Assembly: GCA_022495005.1 (NCBI GenBank)
Contig: JAGYXB010000369.1
Coordinates: forward strand, 1-64,000
Direction: 5' to 3'
Source: Rhyacophila brunnea
Lineage: Eukaryota > Arthropoda > Insecta > Trichoptera > Rhyacophilidae
DNA: 64,000 nucleotides
Within the stretch, counting starts at the first letter, position 1, and every line of letters begins with the position of its first letter. The translations under genes were made by a program, and so were the position numbers. The notes under the pieces are model-generated. The model searched no databases. It was not told the origin of the DNA and was given only the letters and a program-made list of their open reading frames with translations. Below are positions 12,240 to 24,690 of the stretch, one piece after another.

Positions 12240-13352
12240 TTAATTAAAGATTTTTTGAATAATTCGGTGACTGGTTTGAACTATATCGAGCCCCCCTTGA
12301 AAATGTTTAGAAGAATTGATTGCGTCATCTACATAAAAAAAAAACCCACTGGCTGAAAATGTCATCTGCAGTGTCCCAAAAGTGTATCAACGATTTAATT
12401 TCGTGACAAAGCAACAACTGACAATTTGTAGGAAAGTTAGTGAAAAATATATGAAGATGAAGATCCTAATTAAAAATATTGCTCTCATATTGTAAAGTTA
12501 CAATTTGTCACACAAATAAGTCTATTCGGCTTACCAATGTCGATATTATTATGTTGCAGTCTGTATAAAAGGAAAAAATGAATAAATTAGGGCAATGCAT
12601 GAATAGAGTATGTGTACAAGTACCAAGTACCTACCTACATGTCAGGCTTTATCCGGGTGACTGAATATCTCACTATATTGTAGCCAGAATTATTATTATG
12701 CCACCCTATCTGCCACGGCAATAATTATTCTGATATAATTTCGCATGCATGTTCATTACAAAGCACCCTTCCCACATACATGCACTTTGATCCTTTCATA
12801 TTGCATCCTACAGATAATTCAATTTTCGACGCATTAGTATGGTTAGGCTGTAACTTCATTAATTAACGAGGGAAGGGAAGTTTAGCATATCGCATGTAAC
12901 ATCGTGATGTCGGATCGGATTATGTAGTTAGATGTAGGATTTGATTGGCAAGACCATTCATCTCATCCCCATTATCAGTAGATACTGTTTACGCTAATTT
13001 ATGTCCGCCTGTAAGCACAAAAGGAGCCTGGATCAATTCAATGGTAATAGGGAAAATCCTAATAAGTTAATTACTGGAATACCTACGTAGGTGCATGCGT
13101 AAAGACGTAAACACTAGGATAGATTCGTACCCATACGAATTAGAAAACAATATCGAATATAAGAAAATATACCTCATAACAATAGCCAAATGAACGTAGA
13201 ATTCGTAGGTATATTATGACAAACATAGATCGAAATTCGTTAGTTTCAGTAAAAAAATATTCAGTAAAAATTTAATCAAATGTGAATATATTGCGCGTGT
13301 TAGTAAAATAGTAATATATAAGATTACAATAAGGACGGATATCTTATGACAT
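12240..13352. other. No gene seen
   Basis: AT-rich intergenic sequence without motif-bearing open frames. Confidence 0.4.
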
Positions 13353-13734
13353 AATAATTACAAGATAAAAATAACTTTTTATATACAACGTTTTTAAATT
13401 TTCTGTTGAATCATATAAACTTGACTTGACTAACTTAAACGATCAAAAAAATTTGTACTTGATAGAAAAATAATAAGTACCTACTGAAATGTCATTTTGA
13501 CATATATTAATAATTTAGTTGCTAGGACCCCAGACCCCTAGCAACCAATAATGGTGTCGAAATAACTTTTCATACAAAACAGAATTAACTGAAAATGAAT
13601 TCAATTCTACTTAAAGATGGCTAAAAGTATTAGAAAAATGCATTGGCATCGTGTTCTGATCTAAAAGTTTCAAATGTCTAGCTAGTCGGGAAGTAAGCTA
13701 AAAATCGATTGCAAGATTTGTACCGGACAAATAA
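13353..13734 (+). repeat. Dispersed repeat shared with 58028-58434
   Basis: About 380 bp are nearly identical to 58028-58434 in the same orientation, from AATAATTACAAGATAAAA to TTGTACCGG-CAAATAA. Near 13518-13545 it holds a hairpin, GTTGCTAGG and CCTAGCAAC around a 10-nt loop, conserved in both copies. No open frame; class unknown. The 58-kb copy sits between ends of a hAT-like MITE. Confidence 0.85.
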
Positions 13735-14087
13735 GAATACGAGATAAGAAAAACGTTGTAATAAAAATGGCTTTAGTTTTCCGTATTGTTGCTTAAGTAA
13801 GTAGCGTGAGAGGATCATTGTTTTTTGGGAGTTGTATTAAATAATTAAAAAAACAAATTTAAAGTGTATTCATGAATATACTAGGTACATTGCAAAAAAC
13901 GCAGCTTTTCTAGAGAACTTTAAAAGCTGCAGACAGTTGCCTCTTAAAAGTTAGCAAATATTCTAAGCCGGTAGCATTTCGTTGCAATTGCATTTATTAT
14001 CTTATTCTGTGCATTTTACCTTACGAAAGCCCAGAATAAGTATGTATATTGTATATAGTGTATGTATACTACTACATTTACACTGTA

Positions 14088-14739
14088 CAAGTGACGTCCC
14101 TAGACAAAATGCCGCTCATTTTTTGTGCAGTGTTTTTTATAATCCTTTCATAACTTCAATATATATGTGTTGTGTAATACAACAGGTACAAACAAAATAT
14201 ATACTTACCTAGTGTTGCCATCTTTTTCTATGCTGATTATAGTACAAAGGCATAAAATATATAAGATTTATATATAGTACAGGAACATTTTTCGTCTTGA
14301 ATATTTTAAAATTATAGTATTTTGGTATATTTGGCGTAAAATTATAGTATTTTACATTTTTCGCAGAATTAAAATTATAGTATTGTACTATAATAATAGT
14401 ACGGTTGGCATCACTGTACTTACCACCAAAACATACAAAATTAAATTTATAAATATGTTTTCCCCAAAAGCAGGATTTTTTACCTTAGTAGGCAATACTG
14501 TGTTCTTACACATCGCAAAAACGACAAAAAATACAGTCCTGTTCCTTTTATGTTAATTAATACATGTTGTTTCCATCAGTGAGCTGATTTGTTTTAATGG
14601 AGAGATATTTAAGTTATTACTAAGTTTATGTACTTACCTATTTCTATATATATACGAAATGATTCACCTCGATTTGCCGCCTTTTGAGTAACTGCCGCCC
14701 CCAAGCGACGCTCAATCTGCCTACCCGTCAACGTCACTG
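14088..14739. mobile_element. hAT-type MITE family 1, copy 1
   Basis: The ends read CAAGTGACGTCCC and GTCAACGTCACTG. The flanks ACACTGTA (14080-14087) and ATACTGTA (14740-14747) are an 8-bp duplication with one mismatch, as expected for hAT elements. Internal words (ACAAAATGCCGC, TTTGCCGCC, AATCTGCCTACC) match the copies at 19629 and 56105. It contains a second MITE at 14210. No coding capacity. Confidence 0.85.
14210..14416. mobile_element. hAT-type MITE family 2, nested in family 1
   Basis: It begins TAGTGTTGCC and ends GGCATCACTG, flanked by an exact 8-bp duplication TACTTACC (14202-14209, 14417-14424). The interior repeats TTATAGTATT/ACTATAAT words also seen in the element at 57874-58772. 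At 207 bp it has no coding capacity and inserted after the host MITE was in place. Confidence 0.9.
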
Positions 14740-14747
14740 ATACTGTA

Positions 14748-15059
14748 TCCCAAGGCCCGATATATTCAGGCCGTGCATGAAACTGTGCAAAACTTCGAAC
14801 GCAATATGATAAACTGTGATAATTTAATATTGGAAAAAAAATGTATTGACTTGACTTGACTTTGGATATTCCTAGGTTGTGGGGCTCCCTGCATTACGCG
14901 CAGATCCCCTTCATCTCTTAGATTTGGGAGAATTTACGTGTGCGACATTAGCCCGGATCTTGAGGAGATCCGGCTGAGGTTTTTGTCCTCTTCAATTACA
15001 AGTGGTGTTGTTGCATTAAGGATTTTAGATAAGATTTTATTATTTCTTGCAGCCACTTT
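14748..15059. other. No gene supported
   Basis: A 75-codon plus-strand frame runs from 14938 into the GC-rich block at 15060. A pyrimidine-rich TTATTATTTCTTGCAG ends at about 15054 and resembles a 3' splice site, but no matching exon was recognised. Confidence 0.3.
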
Positions 15060-15175
15060 GAATTCGAGCCACCGCCGTGGCGACCGCAGTCATCGCCCGC
15101 ACCGCTCACCCACCCGCCGATCACCCGCCGCCGCAGACCCCCCGGTTCCCTGTGGCGGCGGGTGATTGGCGATGT
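15060..15175. repeat. GC-rich block with strong hairpin
   Basis: In an AT-rich setting this stretch is very GC-rich. GATCACCCGCCGCCGCAG (from about 15119) pairs with CTGTGGCGGCGGGTGATT (ending about 15167) with one mismatch, around a loop of some 13 nt. No known RNA gene recognised. Confidence 0.75.
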
Positions 15176-15980
15176 ATCACGTTACTTAATTAATATTCGC
15201 TGAAGCTCGACGTTCAAATATAAGTCAGTATAAAAAGGACCTCGGCGTCGTAACTAAGTTAATTTAAATCGATCTTTTCGCAAAAATCACTAATCATCGG
15301 AGATTATATTTCAAGAAACATTATTATTTTTTAATGAACACCTGCGAGATGTAAAGCCGATCAGAAAACAGGGCTGTCAAAATAATATTAAGCATTCATA
15401 TTTTTAAAATGTTAATTTCATCATAGTTTTTAATCAAACCTGTGCAAGTACGTACTGATAACTTGGGTGGATTTTGTAGCAAACATACTATTGATATATA
15501 TACGGGTATATTATTATTATAACCCAATTCAAATTGAACATAGGTTGATACTCAAATACTATTATAGTATGTTTATGATTTCGAGAAAATAATACGATGG
15601 TATAATTAATCCATATCAATTATTTGAAAACATTAGATTCGCACTTTGCACAAAATTACAAACAAATTCGAAGTTTGCCGCACACGTACAGACCACGTGA
15701 TATTTTTTTACGCAAAATCGTCGCTTTTCAAAATGGCGAATTTGATTAAGTACCAGATTTTACTGCGATGAATCAGCATGTTCTTTTTTGTCTTTTTTTA
15801 TTCGTAGGTTTGTTTACTATGTACACCGAGAAATTTCCATTTATAAACTCGGAAACGATTTTTACAGAAGAGTTTTGGAATATAATGCAACCAAAACTGG
15901 AAAAATTCTATCATGGGTGTTGACTTCCTGAATTAGATAACCCCAGGTCCATGCCACTACGTGAACCACAGTGGATATTA
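15176..15980. other. No gene seen
   Basis: AT-rich intergenic sequence. Confidence 0.4.
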
Positions 15981-16137
15981 AGCCATTTCCACACTGGCAA
16001 CAAGTTGCTGGCAACCTCATTAAATTTTACGATACTTACCATAATTGCTTAAGAAATTTTACGATAATCATCATAATTATCGTAAAATCTAACGAGGTTG
16101 CCAGCAAATTAACTTGTTGCCAGTGTGGACCCGGCAT
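15981..16137. mobile_element. Short foldback MITE with TA target duplication (157 bp)
   Basis: Arms of about 45 bp carry CCACACTGGCAACAAGTT and GCTGGCAACCTC in inverted order. The right end CCGGCAT and the left end AGCCATT abut TA dinucleotides (15979-15980, 16138-16139), suggesting Tc1/mariner-type mobilisation. Confidence 0.85.
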
Positions 16138-16669
16138 TAGACGCACAAAACTTAAATAATATATATTATAAATAAAAATTTAAAATTATAAATATATATG
16201 ATTTATGTCTTCGACAGCCCTGATGAAATAAATGTGAAATATGAGTCGGATCAGTCATAGAGCAAATTTATTAACACAAACAACTTTGACACGACCTTTT
16301 TATATTAACTAGTAGACCAGATATTATGGACCACATGTTAAAAATTCATATTTTCAATTCTCAAGGCCAATTCTGTAGAACGTCCTCTTAACGCAGTATT
16401 CATCGAAAATCTACATTTACTGCGAACATGTTATCTTTTTGCGTTATGGGTACAATAGTATAATAATTAAAGTATAATAAGTATAATAATAGCTAACAAA
16501 CACTATCATACTATCGGAAATCGCCTGATTATCCTGGCCTGATTATAGACAGGCGTGGTATATACTTACCGAGCAAGTGCGCGACGAGCAAGGTTGCCGC
16601 CCCACTCCAATATAAAACTAGGTAGTTATTTAAAAACAAATAGAAATATGTTTTTCTTCGAGAAAAAAT
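16138..16669. other. No gene seen
   Basis: AT-rich sequence; nothing recognisable. Confidence 0.4.
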
Positions 16670-16760
16670 CTTAAAAAAAATGACTCCCGGCATGATTTGA
16701 ACTCGCGTCACTCGGGAATCGCGCTAATATGCGCAGAAAACTTTACTATGCTATACTTAC
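16670..16760 (-). mobile_element. SINE family B head, minus strand
   Basis: The reverse complement has GCATATTAGCGCGATTCCCG and a B-box-like GAGTTCAAATCATGCCGG, matching the tRNA-like heads at 49411 and 50555. No intact tail follows. Confidence 0.6.
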
Positions 16761-17329
16761 TCAGCTATAGGTATCATATCAAATTGCAAAAAATTTAATT
16801 AGCAGTTTTTAATAAAATACTCTCTGAAACGCTTTCTAAATCGCGTTACTAATTGGCAATCGGCTGTTGTCAAGGTATTGTATTAGGTACATTAATTACT
16901 AACAGGTGTCACGATTATTTTTGTTATAACGAACATAGAAAATAAAACGAAAGCCTTAGTTATGATGATACCTATTCTTAAAAAAACAGTACACAGCTAA
17001 CCGTACACTGCGTATTGAATCATATCCGGCCTAAATGAAATTATAATATTATACTTATATCGTAATCTGTCAAAAATATCAATATTTTTTGTGTAGAGCC
17101 GCCCCCATATTGTTGGTCGATACTGTACATCTACTTATATTATATTATTATAGATGGAGAGGGCGGATGAAATTTGCCATGATATATGACAATTGTATTA
17201 CAATCAAATATAGGTACTTAGATGGAGATTAAATGAAGTAGGTAAAGGTTTATAAATTTAAAGTAGAGAGATAATAATATGATGAAGCTAGCCAGTACTG
17301 TCGTATAGATGCTCGTGTCCGAAGCGGAA
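16761..17329. other. No gene seen
   Basis: AT-rich intergenic sequence. Confidence 0.4.
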
Positions 17330-17430
17330 AGCAGCCCCCTTTGATAGGGATAACGATAAGTGGTGACTGGAGAGAGCTTTGGGAGGAAGCCAGGACCCAC
17401 TACCATACCCCCCACACCTGAAGTGCCCCC
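17330..17430 (+). pseudogene. Degraded RTE-like C-terminal fragment
   Basis: GACTGGAGAGAGCTTTGGGA and GAAGCCAGGACCCACTACC read as DWRELWEEARTHY, the same ending as the RTE-like fragment at 6740-6897. Nothing upstream is intact. Confidence 0.5.
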
Positions 17431-17475
17431 ACAGGACAGGGTAGTTTGCATCCCCCTGTCTATCGTGCGATAGTC

Positions 17476-17612
17476 TACAGCAGCGTTTCTCAATTGGTGT
17501 TTCGGCTTATTGAGTTGTCGGTACTTGATATCATAATATGTAACACTAGCACTAGTAGTGAGCCCATTTTGTAGTAGCCAAATAACCTGCGACCCCTTGG
17601 TCAGATTTACAG
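17476..17612. mobile_element. hAT-like terminal fragment
   Basis: CAGCGTTTCTCAATTGGTG resembles the CAGNGNTTCTCAA ends of many animal hAT elements and is followed by TGCGACCCCTTGG. No second end or target duplication was found. Confidence 0.4.
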
Positions 17613-17744
17613 CAAATATCCAGGTTTTTTATTTGAATAATAAAACACACTAAAAAGATATACTTACCTATAAAATATAATCATACAAGTGGATTATCAT
17701 TTAAGGATTAATTGTAATATTGAACGGCATCACTCGCAGTTCGT

Positions 17745-17885
17745 AGTCAAATGCGTCAGGGGCTAGTTTTTCAACTGGAGGCTACGGGTTCAATCCTCGG
17801 TGAGGTAACAATATTTTTATGGGATTTTCTCAAAACCTGGGTGTTTGTGATTGTTTCACCTATATTACTAACAACTACTGTCATT
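17745..17885 (+). mobile_element. Family A-like SINE remnant
   Basis: A B box (GGGTTCAATCC) is followed by the family A body (TTTTCTCAAAACCTGGGTG, TTTGTGATTG, TTACTAACAAC). The A-box half is degraded and no flanking duplication is seen. Confidence 0.65.
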
Positions 17886-18852
17886 GGGCCTCCAATATTG
17901 AGACATGTACATTGATAGCTATTTCTTGCTACAAACTTACTTTCAGAATAAAAGATAATAAAAGAAAAAGGTAATAAGGATAACTCGTATGCTTTCAAAA
18001 GAAAAAACTGAGAAACAAAGTTTTTTAAACACAAGAAAGGTTTCGCGGTATAACAGATATCATCAAACCAGTTTATTCAGATACTGTTAATAGAATATCT
18101 TACACGGTGACCATAGATTTCCCATTTAGATCAAATATTCTGGAAGTTCATGATTACTGTGTAGTTTCATCCAAATTAATAGTGGTTAACTATCGATACA
18201 AAAACACCAATAAAACAAATTTGTGGTATTTGAAAACGTAACTTTTTAATATAATTTAACTGCTATCATTTTTGAGAATATTAAGTCAAAAATCATCATC
18301 AGATCGACATTTTGGAAGGGATCCAGCGAAAAAATTAAAAGTAAAAAAAATAATCCATTCAAATTATATAAGAATTATCATTATTTTTTATACTATATAA
18401 TAGGAATCTAATATATACTTATATAATTATTATCATTTCAGATACATATTTTAGATATTTTATAAATAAACGAATATTTTTTAAGATTATTATCTACTAA
18501 AGCTTGGATTAGGCAGGGTTTAATTGAATTCAGTCAATCCAGATGTTTTTATTCACATCCACATCAGAGTAATTTTGGTGTACTCGCGTAAAAAATAAGA
18601 GAAAACCGAACTACGTACCCGGTTTTGCTCCAACGTGATTTAAATTTTATCTAATATTTCGTTATAGACACATATTTTTTGTATATAATCAGGAAATGGT
18701 TTATTTTCCATAACCATCGGTCGCGACTTCGTCCACGTGAAATACGAACATATGAAGGTGAAAAACGTACACAATGAAGAAATGGACTGATTCGACTAAT
18801 ATAATTAAGTCACATGACTACTGACTGGCAATACAATAACACATTCATAGAC
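17886..18852. other. No gene seen
   Basis: AT-rich intergenic sequence. Confidence 0.4.
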
Positions 18853-18913
18853 CCGTTTCACGCGGGACACCTGTGTGGCGCTACTCTTTTACACGTATTC
18901 GAATGAAATGACA
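18853..18913 (+). mobile_element. Solo end related to the 2.2-kb foldback element
   Basis: CCCGTTTCACGCGGGACACC, then TGTGTGGCGCT and TTCGAATGA, keep the block order of the foldback arm at 2234. No partner arm found nearby. Confidence 0.5.
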
Positions 18914-19440
18914 TGTTGGACGTTGGTCGGGTAACAAGTCTAAACTCATAGAGCTTGCAAACGACCAGTTAAAAAATGACGTCGATGTGACGTGACGACG
19001 AAAATGATGATGGCTAAGAATTAGTACGGTTATTTTCACCCTCCATTTTACATTAGGGGAACAATGTGTGTCTGACCTTGGCGGATGCGTCCTAACAGTT
19101 TAGCTAATCCCGGACAATCAATAATGGTTGGATGCACACACGTGCTCCTTTACTACCTTGCCTCACACCCTCTTTTTTATTCGTGGCTCACTCACCACTC
19201 CGTCGCAGCTATAATATGCTTATTTTAAGTGGGTAGAATTTTCGTTGAAAATTTGTATTAATGATTAGCTATATTGGTATGGGTACCTATCAATTATGTA
19301 AAAAATATACGTATAATTGTATCTACATGTTGTAAGAATTTCATCTATATTGGACTAGTAGTTTTTTGGTTAATAATTAAATCAGTCTACGTTTAATGAC
19401 TAGTTATCATAGTATTAGTTAAAACGCTGATAAAACCGTT
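18914..19440. other. No gene seen
   Basis: Contains GACGTCGATGTGACGTGACG near 18980, also seen with variation at 33970 and 59173; nothing else recognised. Confidence 0.35.
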
Positions 19441-19531
19441 GAAAAATACGGCTCAATTTCTAAGCATATTGGCGCAAATCTAGTGGATGCCGACTCGAGT
19501 CCCGCTGGACGTCAATTTTTTCCTAGTAGGT
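19441..19531 (+). mobile_element. SINE family B head remnant
   Basis: AAGCATATTGGCGCAAATC, then GATGCCGACTCGAGTCCCGC, match the heads at 49411 and 50555. No tail. Confidence 0.55.
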
Positions 19532-19628
19532 ACATATTATTACTATCTGTGGCGTATTCAAATTATGTAAGTATATGATTTTAGTAATGTTAGTGACACT
19601 GAGCTGTACAAGGACATGTAGTAATATC

Positions 19629-19938
19629 CAGTGACGTCCCTAGACAAAATGCCGCCCCTAGGCAGTGACAAAATGCCGCTACATTTTTTATACTGTACTT
19701 TATATCATCCTTTCATAACTCCAATATTTAAGAAATGTGTTGTATGGATACATTACTAACAATATATATACAACTAAATCTAATTTAAATGCCATCTCTG
19801 CTTCAATAGACAATATTGCGAGTCTACGGTTTCAGATAGGTACATTTAAAAATACACCTGACAACTTCCAAAACATGAGAGTCACTGGCAAACATATTTG
19901 GATAAATTTTAAATTATGTATAGACGTGTCATTGCTGT

Positions 19939-19973
<35 letters not shown>

Positions 19974-20733
19974 TAAAAAAGAGTATTACGGCATTACAGC
20001 TTTTGGCCAATGCGCCATAATACATAATACATACAAATATATAAAAATATCTTAATTACAAATAACAACTAATATGACAAGAAAGTGGAAAAGACAGCAT
20101 GTGTAAATATTAAAGAAATATGATAATATATACAATTATAAATTTATCCTATTTAAAACGTCTACAAACATTATATAATTAATAAAAAACAAATCAACTT
20201 TTATGGTGTCATCAAATAAGCTAATTGCACGATACACAGCATCATGAAACATAACATCTGTCCTGCGACGAGGTATCTTGAAGACCGTGGAGCTGCGAGT
20301 GATATTGGTGGGAACATGAAAATTAATATTTGCCAGTATATGCGGATTGTAAATGAACCCACGAAGAAGTAAAAAGAAATGCTTTAAAAGAACAATCACT
20401 CTTCGGGTAGACAGGGATTGCATTGATAGCATACCCAGAAGAAAAAGAGTCGGGAAATTCATTTTATTGTCATTAAAATTAAAATATTCACCAAGAACGT
20501 GACATCCAAAGACAACGGAAGTAAACTAGACATCGCGAACCCGACAAAAAATCCTGTTAAAACAACCAGTGAGGAGTGAGCTGAATTTTTTAATGGAAAG
20601 ACATTTCCGTTTTTACCAAGTTTAGGTAGTTATTTCTATTATATACCTAGTGATTCTCCTCGATTTGCCGCCCCTTGGGTATCTGCCGCCCCCAAGCGAC
20701 ACTTAATCTGCCTACCCCCACGGGACGTCACTG
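19629..20733. mobile_element. hAT-type MITE family 1, copy 2
   Basis: Starts CAGTGACGTCCC and ends GGGACGTCACTG. Exact 8-bp duplication GTAATATC at 19621-19628 and 20734-20741. It is longer than its sisters because a non-LTR 3' end sits inside it. No transposase frame. Confidence 0.93.
19936..20470 (-). pseudogene. Jockey/CR1-like non-LTR 3' end nested in the MITE
   Basis: The minus strand encodes about 108 codons of the C-terminal region of a Jockey/CR1-like reverse transcriptase ORF (FPTLFLLGMLSMQSLSTRR, ILANINFHVP, VFKIPRRRTDVMFHDAVYRA). A 3' untranslated stretch and a tail of repeated AAATA units (19938-19975) follow. The upstream boundary near 20470 is where family 1 sequence resumes. 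It is 5'-truncated with no polymerase motif. Confidence 0.85.
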
Positions 20734-20741
20734 GTAATATC

Positions 20742-21374
20742 GATAGATGTGTAGGTATATAAGTTGAGGCTTATTAAATCTTCAACAATGGGTAGGTACA
20801 GGTAACCCTTTAGTCAAAACCATACAAATATTTTTGGGGTGCCGATAAAGATCAAGGGGAATAATTATACAAAGGGCATATTGAAATCGGTGGGGAGATA
20901 TAATAGAAAGGGATGGTCAATACACATCATGATTATGATTTTTTTCATACAGTTCTCTTGGAAAACGAGTGATATTATATTGATTATTCACTAAATAATT
21001 GTAATTTATTGTTTCTATACAAATCACAATTATGTTGAATACTGCGGAAATTCCGGTAAATTTAAAGAACAGTATAAAATATAAACTTTTGGTCAATAAC
21101 TATTTTGGCTTCATACATATTCTACAGACTCTACAGACTAAGTGATTTATTTGTGATTTATAGTGATTATTATAATATGATGATTATTAAATCAAAAATC
21201 AGAGTAAACAATATACAATAATGATATGAAGTCTGGTAATTTTTAAATGATATTACCTAATTGTAAAATTCATAGAAATTAACAATATTATATTATCTAC
21301 TATTGTCCATAATCGCTCTATCTCTCTCGACCAAGTCCGATCCTAATAAGATTATATGGGCCTCGACAGAGTGA
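20742..21374. other. No gene seen
   Basis: AT-rich intergenic sequence. Confidence 0.4.
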
Positions 21375-21562
21375 AGGTTTGTATTAACAGATTTTGTTTT
21401 TACGAGAAATGGATGTCAGCCACTTGCTAAACCTATTAGGTCCATACACACTCATACACAAATTGAAAAACAATATGTGTACTTTCCAGACCTAGGATTC
21501 GAACCCGGGACCCATGACGTTGTAGACCGATGTTTAGCCACGCGGCCATCGGTATACAGCAG
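21375..21562 (-). mobile_element. tRNA-derived SINE, family C
   Basis: The reverse complement has an A box (TGGCCGCGTGG), a B box (GGGTTCGAATCC) and the body TATGGACCTAATAGGTTTAG, shared with 52440-52625 (minus) and 59949-60225 (plus). Confidence 0.8.
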
Positions 21563-21948
21563 TGGTTATCACGTGAAATTTAACTGTGGCCGCACAATTA
21601 ACATTGACAGTTCTATGGAAACGTCTGATGGCTGCACCAAATTTCACTTTCGTTGTGATTGAAAAAATTAAAGCTACTCGTAATTTTTATTTACTAAAAA
21701 AATGATTATATTATTTATAGACTCTTTCTTTAAGCACTAAGGTGCATGGTTACTCCGTCAGTCTCGTGCAGCATCGCTTCGGGACAAGGGAAGTGTGGCA
21801 GTAAAATCTTTTCATTCTGACACGTTTATAGCGTCATGGAAGGCGGCCGTGCACAAACCGCGGCTGCATATACATGTTGGGTGGAGATGAGGCAACTTAA
21901 ATCAAGACCATTTAATAAAAGACATTTGAATATTTTAGTATAATATAT
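21563..21948. other. No gene seen
   Basis: Nothing recognisable; moderate GC near 21770-21880. Confidence 0.35.
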
Positions 21949-22360
21949 CTATTTATTTAAAAATAACGCAAATGGAAATTCCTCAATACCTACTCCTTTT
22001 TTCCAATGCGAGCCGTATGGTTTCTTTTAAGTTTACATCTGTCAACTGGCTTCGATATTTGTTTTTTATGAAGTGCACTACACTGAAACATCTTTCATAG
22101 TAAATAATAGTAGGAAAAATCGACAATATTAATAAAGCTTAAATATTCATAATTCTTCTTAAAATAAATTTAATTCTTTGAATTGACATTATTCTCAGAA
22201 ATGGACTATTTCACACATTATCTCATCGAAAAAAAATTAAGACAAGTCTTGTGTATTCAACCAATTTCATAATTTTATAAATAAATTTTTGAAATATTAT
22301 TCTCTAAAGCGCTGGTGGCCACAGCAAAATCCTTTGGTGGCCACGGATGAGAACCACTCT
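21949..22360 (-). pseudogene. hAT transposase C-terminal relic with its terminal end
   Basis: The minus strand encodes YYERCFSVVHFIKNKYRS, QLTDVNLKETIRLALEKG and a stop at 21949-21951, the C-terminal dimerisation region of SPIN/GTF2I-type hAT transposases. About 200 bp further, the minus strand starts with GAGTGGTTCTCATCCGTGG at about 22358, a typical animal hAT end. The catalytic core is missing. Confidence 0.7.
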
Positions 22361-24608
22361 ATTATAGAGCCATGATAATATCAAAAGTTCAAATTCTGGT
22401 ATGAATACCATCAGATGTGGAAGTGTACAAATTTTATAAAATATATTAATGAAGAGAAATGAACAAATAACTTATTTAGTAAAAAAAAACACATTTTAAT
22501 ATTGAAAGAAAATACCACCCTCTCCTCAATAGTCATGGGTGTTAACTCTTACACCTTTTCGCTTAGTTCAAATCATTCAATTATTTCTGATTTTATAGGC
22601 TTATCAAATAAGAAAAGTTTACCTAAAAACTGAATGTGTAGTCAAATATATTCTGACTTCAATTTCTAAATATCATGAAGTATTACTATTTTTTTAAAGA
22701 TCGGTTGTTAGCCATACACTGAGCTCATTAGCAAGGTAAAAGGAGAGGGTCTGAGGACACAACCATTAACCATTAAACACATTTATCTTGGATCTGAATT
22801 GTTTCTCCAAGTTCAGAATTGAACTCAGGATCAATCCGATGAAATGTTAATCTAATTGCAGCATAAATAGAAAAACTATTCATGAGGGATTTTCATACAT
22901 TCTCAGTTTACGGGTTAGATTTAATTACTAGAAAATTTGGGAAATAGAAATCTAATTAATGTTATTTGACAACACATCCGTGTAAATTATTGAACAATGC
23001 AGTGAAAACATAAAAAAGGCGGGGGATAATGAGAAAAAATAAAAGAGGAGGTTGTCACGTTAAAGCTTTCGCTAGCTTCACTTATTTTTATTTCAATAGT
23101 TTCAAATATAAATAGCAATATACAAATGATAATCCGGGTGTCATATTAACGTCTTCTCAACATGGTAGTAAAGTCTACACGAGCGGCCCCAATATGTATG
23201 TATGCACAATGAATATATAACATTATCGAAGCAATTTTACCAAAACCATCTTAACTCCCAATTAACTGGCTAATATAATTTATGAAACTGGCATTTACGT
23301 AGACGGGTATCGAGTTCCACTGGAATAAGTGAGAGAGAAATAGTGACAGTTGTCTCTGTTTAAAATTTGAAGTTAGACAGTACAAAAAATAATGACTGAC
23401 TGAGCTTAATTTGTAATTTATTTTCCTTAGATGAATATAATGTAACAACTAAATACAAAATAAAGGGTTAAAACTTTTAGACATTTAGTTCCAGTGGAAT
23501 GGATCGATAATGATTATTATTTAATGTTATTATTGTTCTCATCGGCGATGATGGCAGATAATGTTGTTACTTTCAGGATACCAATTTATCATTATTGTAT
23601 TATTAAAAAATATATATATTAGGTATATTAAAATAATAAACTATTATAAATTGCATACACACACCGAAGAGGGGTCAAATTGTACACCCTCCCTGGTTTA
23701 TCTGACCTTTGAGTGAAGGGCTGATAACAAATCCAAACGTCTACAAACTTATAGGTAAGTAAATCATTCTACAGTGACACCATAGGCGATTCGCACGTGT
23801 ATTGAATTGCTTGCGACAATGCCTGTTTCAATGCTAGCAAACAATACCACTACAACTGCAAGCCGCATTTGCCGTACCCATGGTGCCTCTGTAAAACGAT
23901 TTACCATACCTCCATTTACAGAAGCAATATTGCAACCTAACTGTCAATAATCAGTAAGTATATAATCAATGTTTATACATGGGTTAGCAAAATTACGTTT
24001 GACTTACATCTAGGCCTAGATCTAGGTCCTAGAGTCTAGAGTAGACTAGACTATAATGCATGTATTAATAATTGTGATTTGTGTGTGTTCACTATTTTCA
24101 AGATGATTTTTCTGTAAGAGAAATATTATGTCTGAGAATGTATAAAGTAGATAAGAACATTTCGTTACCTGAATGCAGAACTATCCTAACTCACAATTGA
24201 AATATTTTACATAAGTGTTTTTTGAAACATCCTACTAAAGTTATTTATTACTTATACCTATAAAGAAATTTATACATAAACAGTTATACAATATTATGAT
24301 TTATACATTTATTTAAGTATATAAATGACAAATAATTGAAGTAGGTTATTGTCAAAGAACCCCTAAAAAACCATTTTTTTATTAACAATAATATAAAATT
24401 AAATACCTACTTACACTTACCTATAAAAATGTTTTTACATTATTCTATATACCTATTATTCTACCTACTGTATTCTACTTTGACATGACTTTACTTACTT
24501 TACTAGCTGTCATACTGTTCTTCATCCTTCTCAAGTAGGTACCTACTTTAATACCTCTATCGTACCTACCCACCTAGTAGATTTGTGTATTTTAATATTT
24601 TTTTAATT
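22361..24608. other. No gene seen
   Basis: About 2.2 kb of AT-rich sequence. A 65-codon minus-strand frame near 23251-23448 shows no motif. Frequent GTAGGTACCTAC-like strings occur near the right edge. Confidence 0.4.
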
Positions 24609-24610
24609 AG

Positions 24611-24690
24611 ACATGGTACGGTGAATACGGTAGCGCGATTGGCTGTCAACCGAAAGGTTATTGGTTCGAGGCCCACCGTGTGTTTTTGCT
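24611..24690 (+). mobile_element. tRNA-like SINE head, weak
   Basis: Order and spacing resemble a tRNA: ACGGTAGCGCGATTGGCTGT, then CCGAAAGGTTATTGGTTCGA. The B box is imperfect (GGTTCGAGGCC) and no A-rich tail or duplication was seen. Confidence 0.35.
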
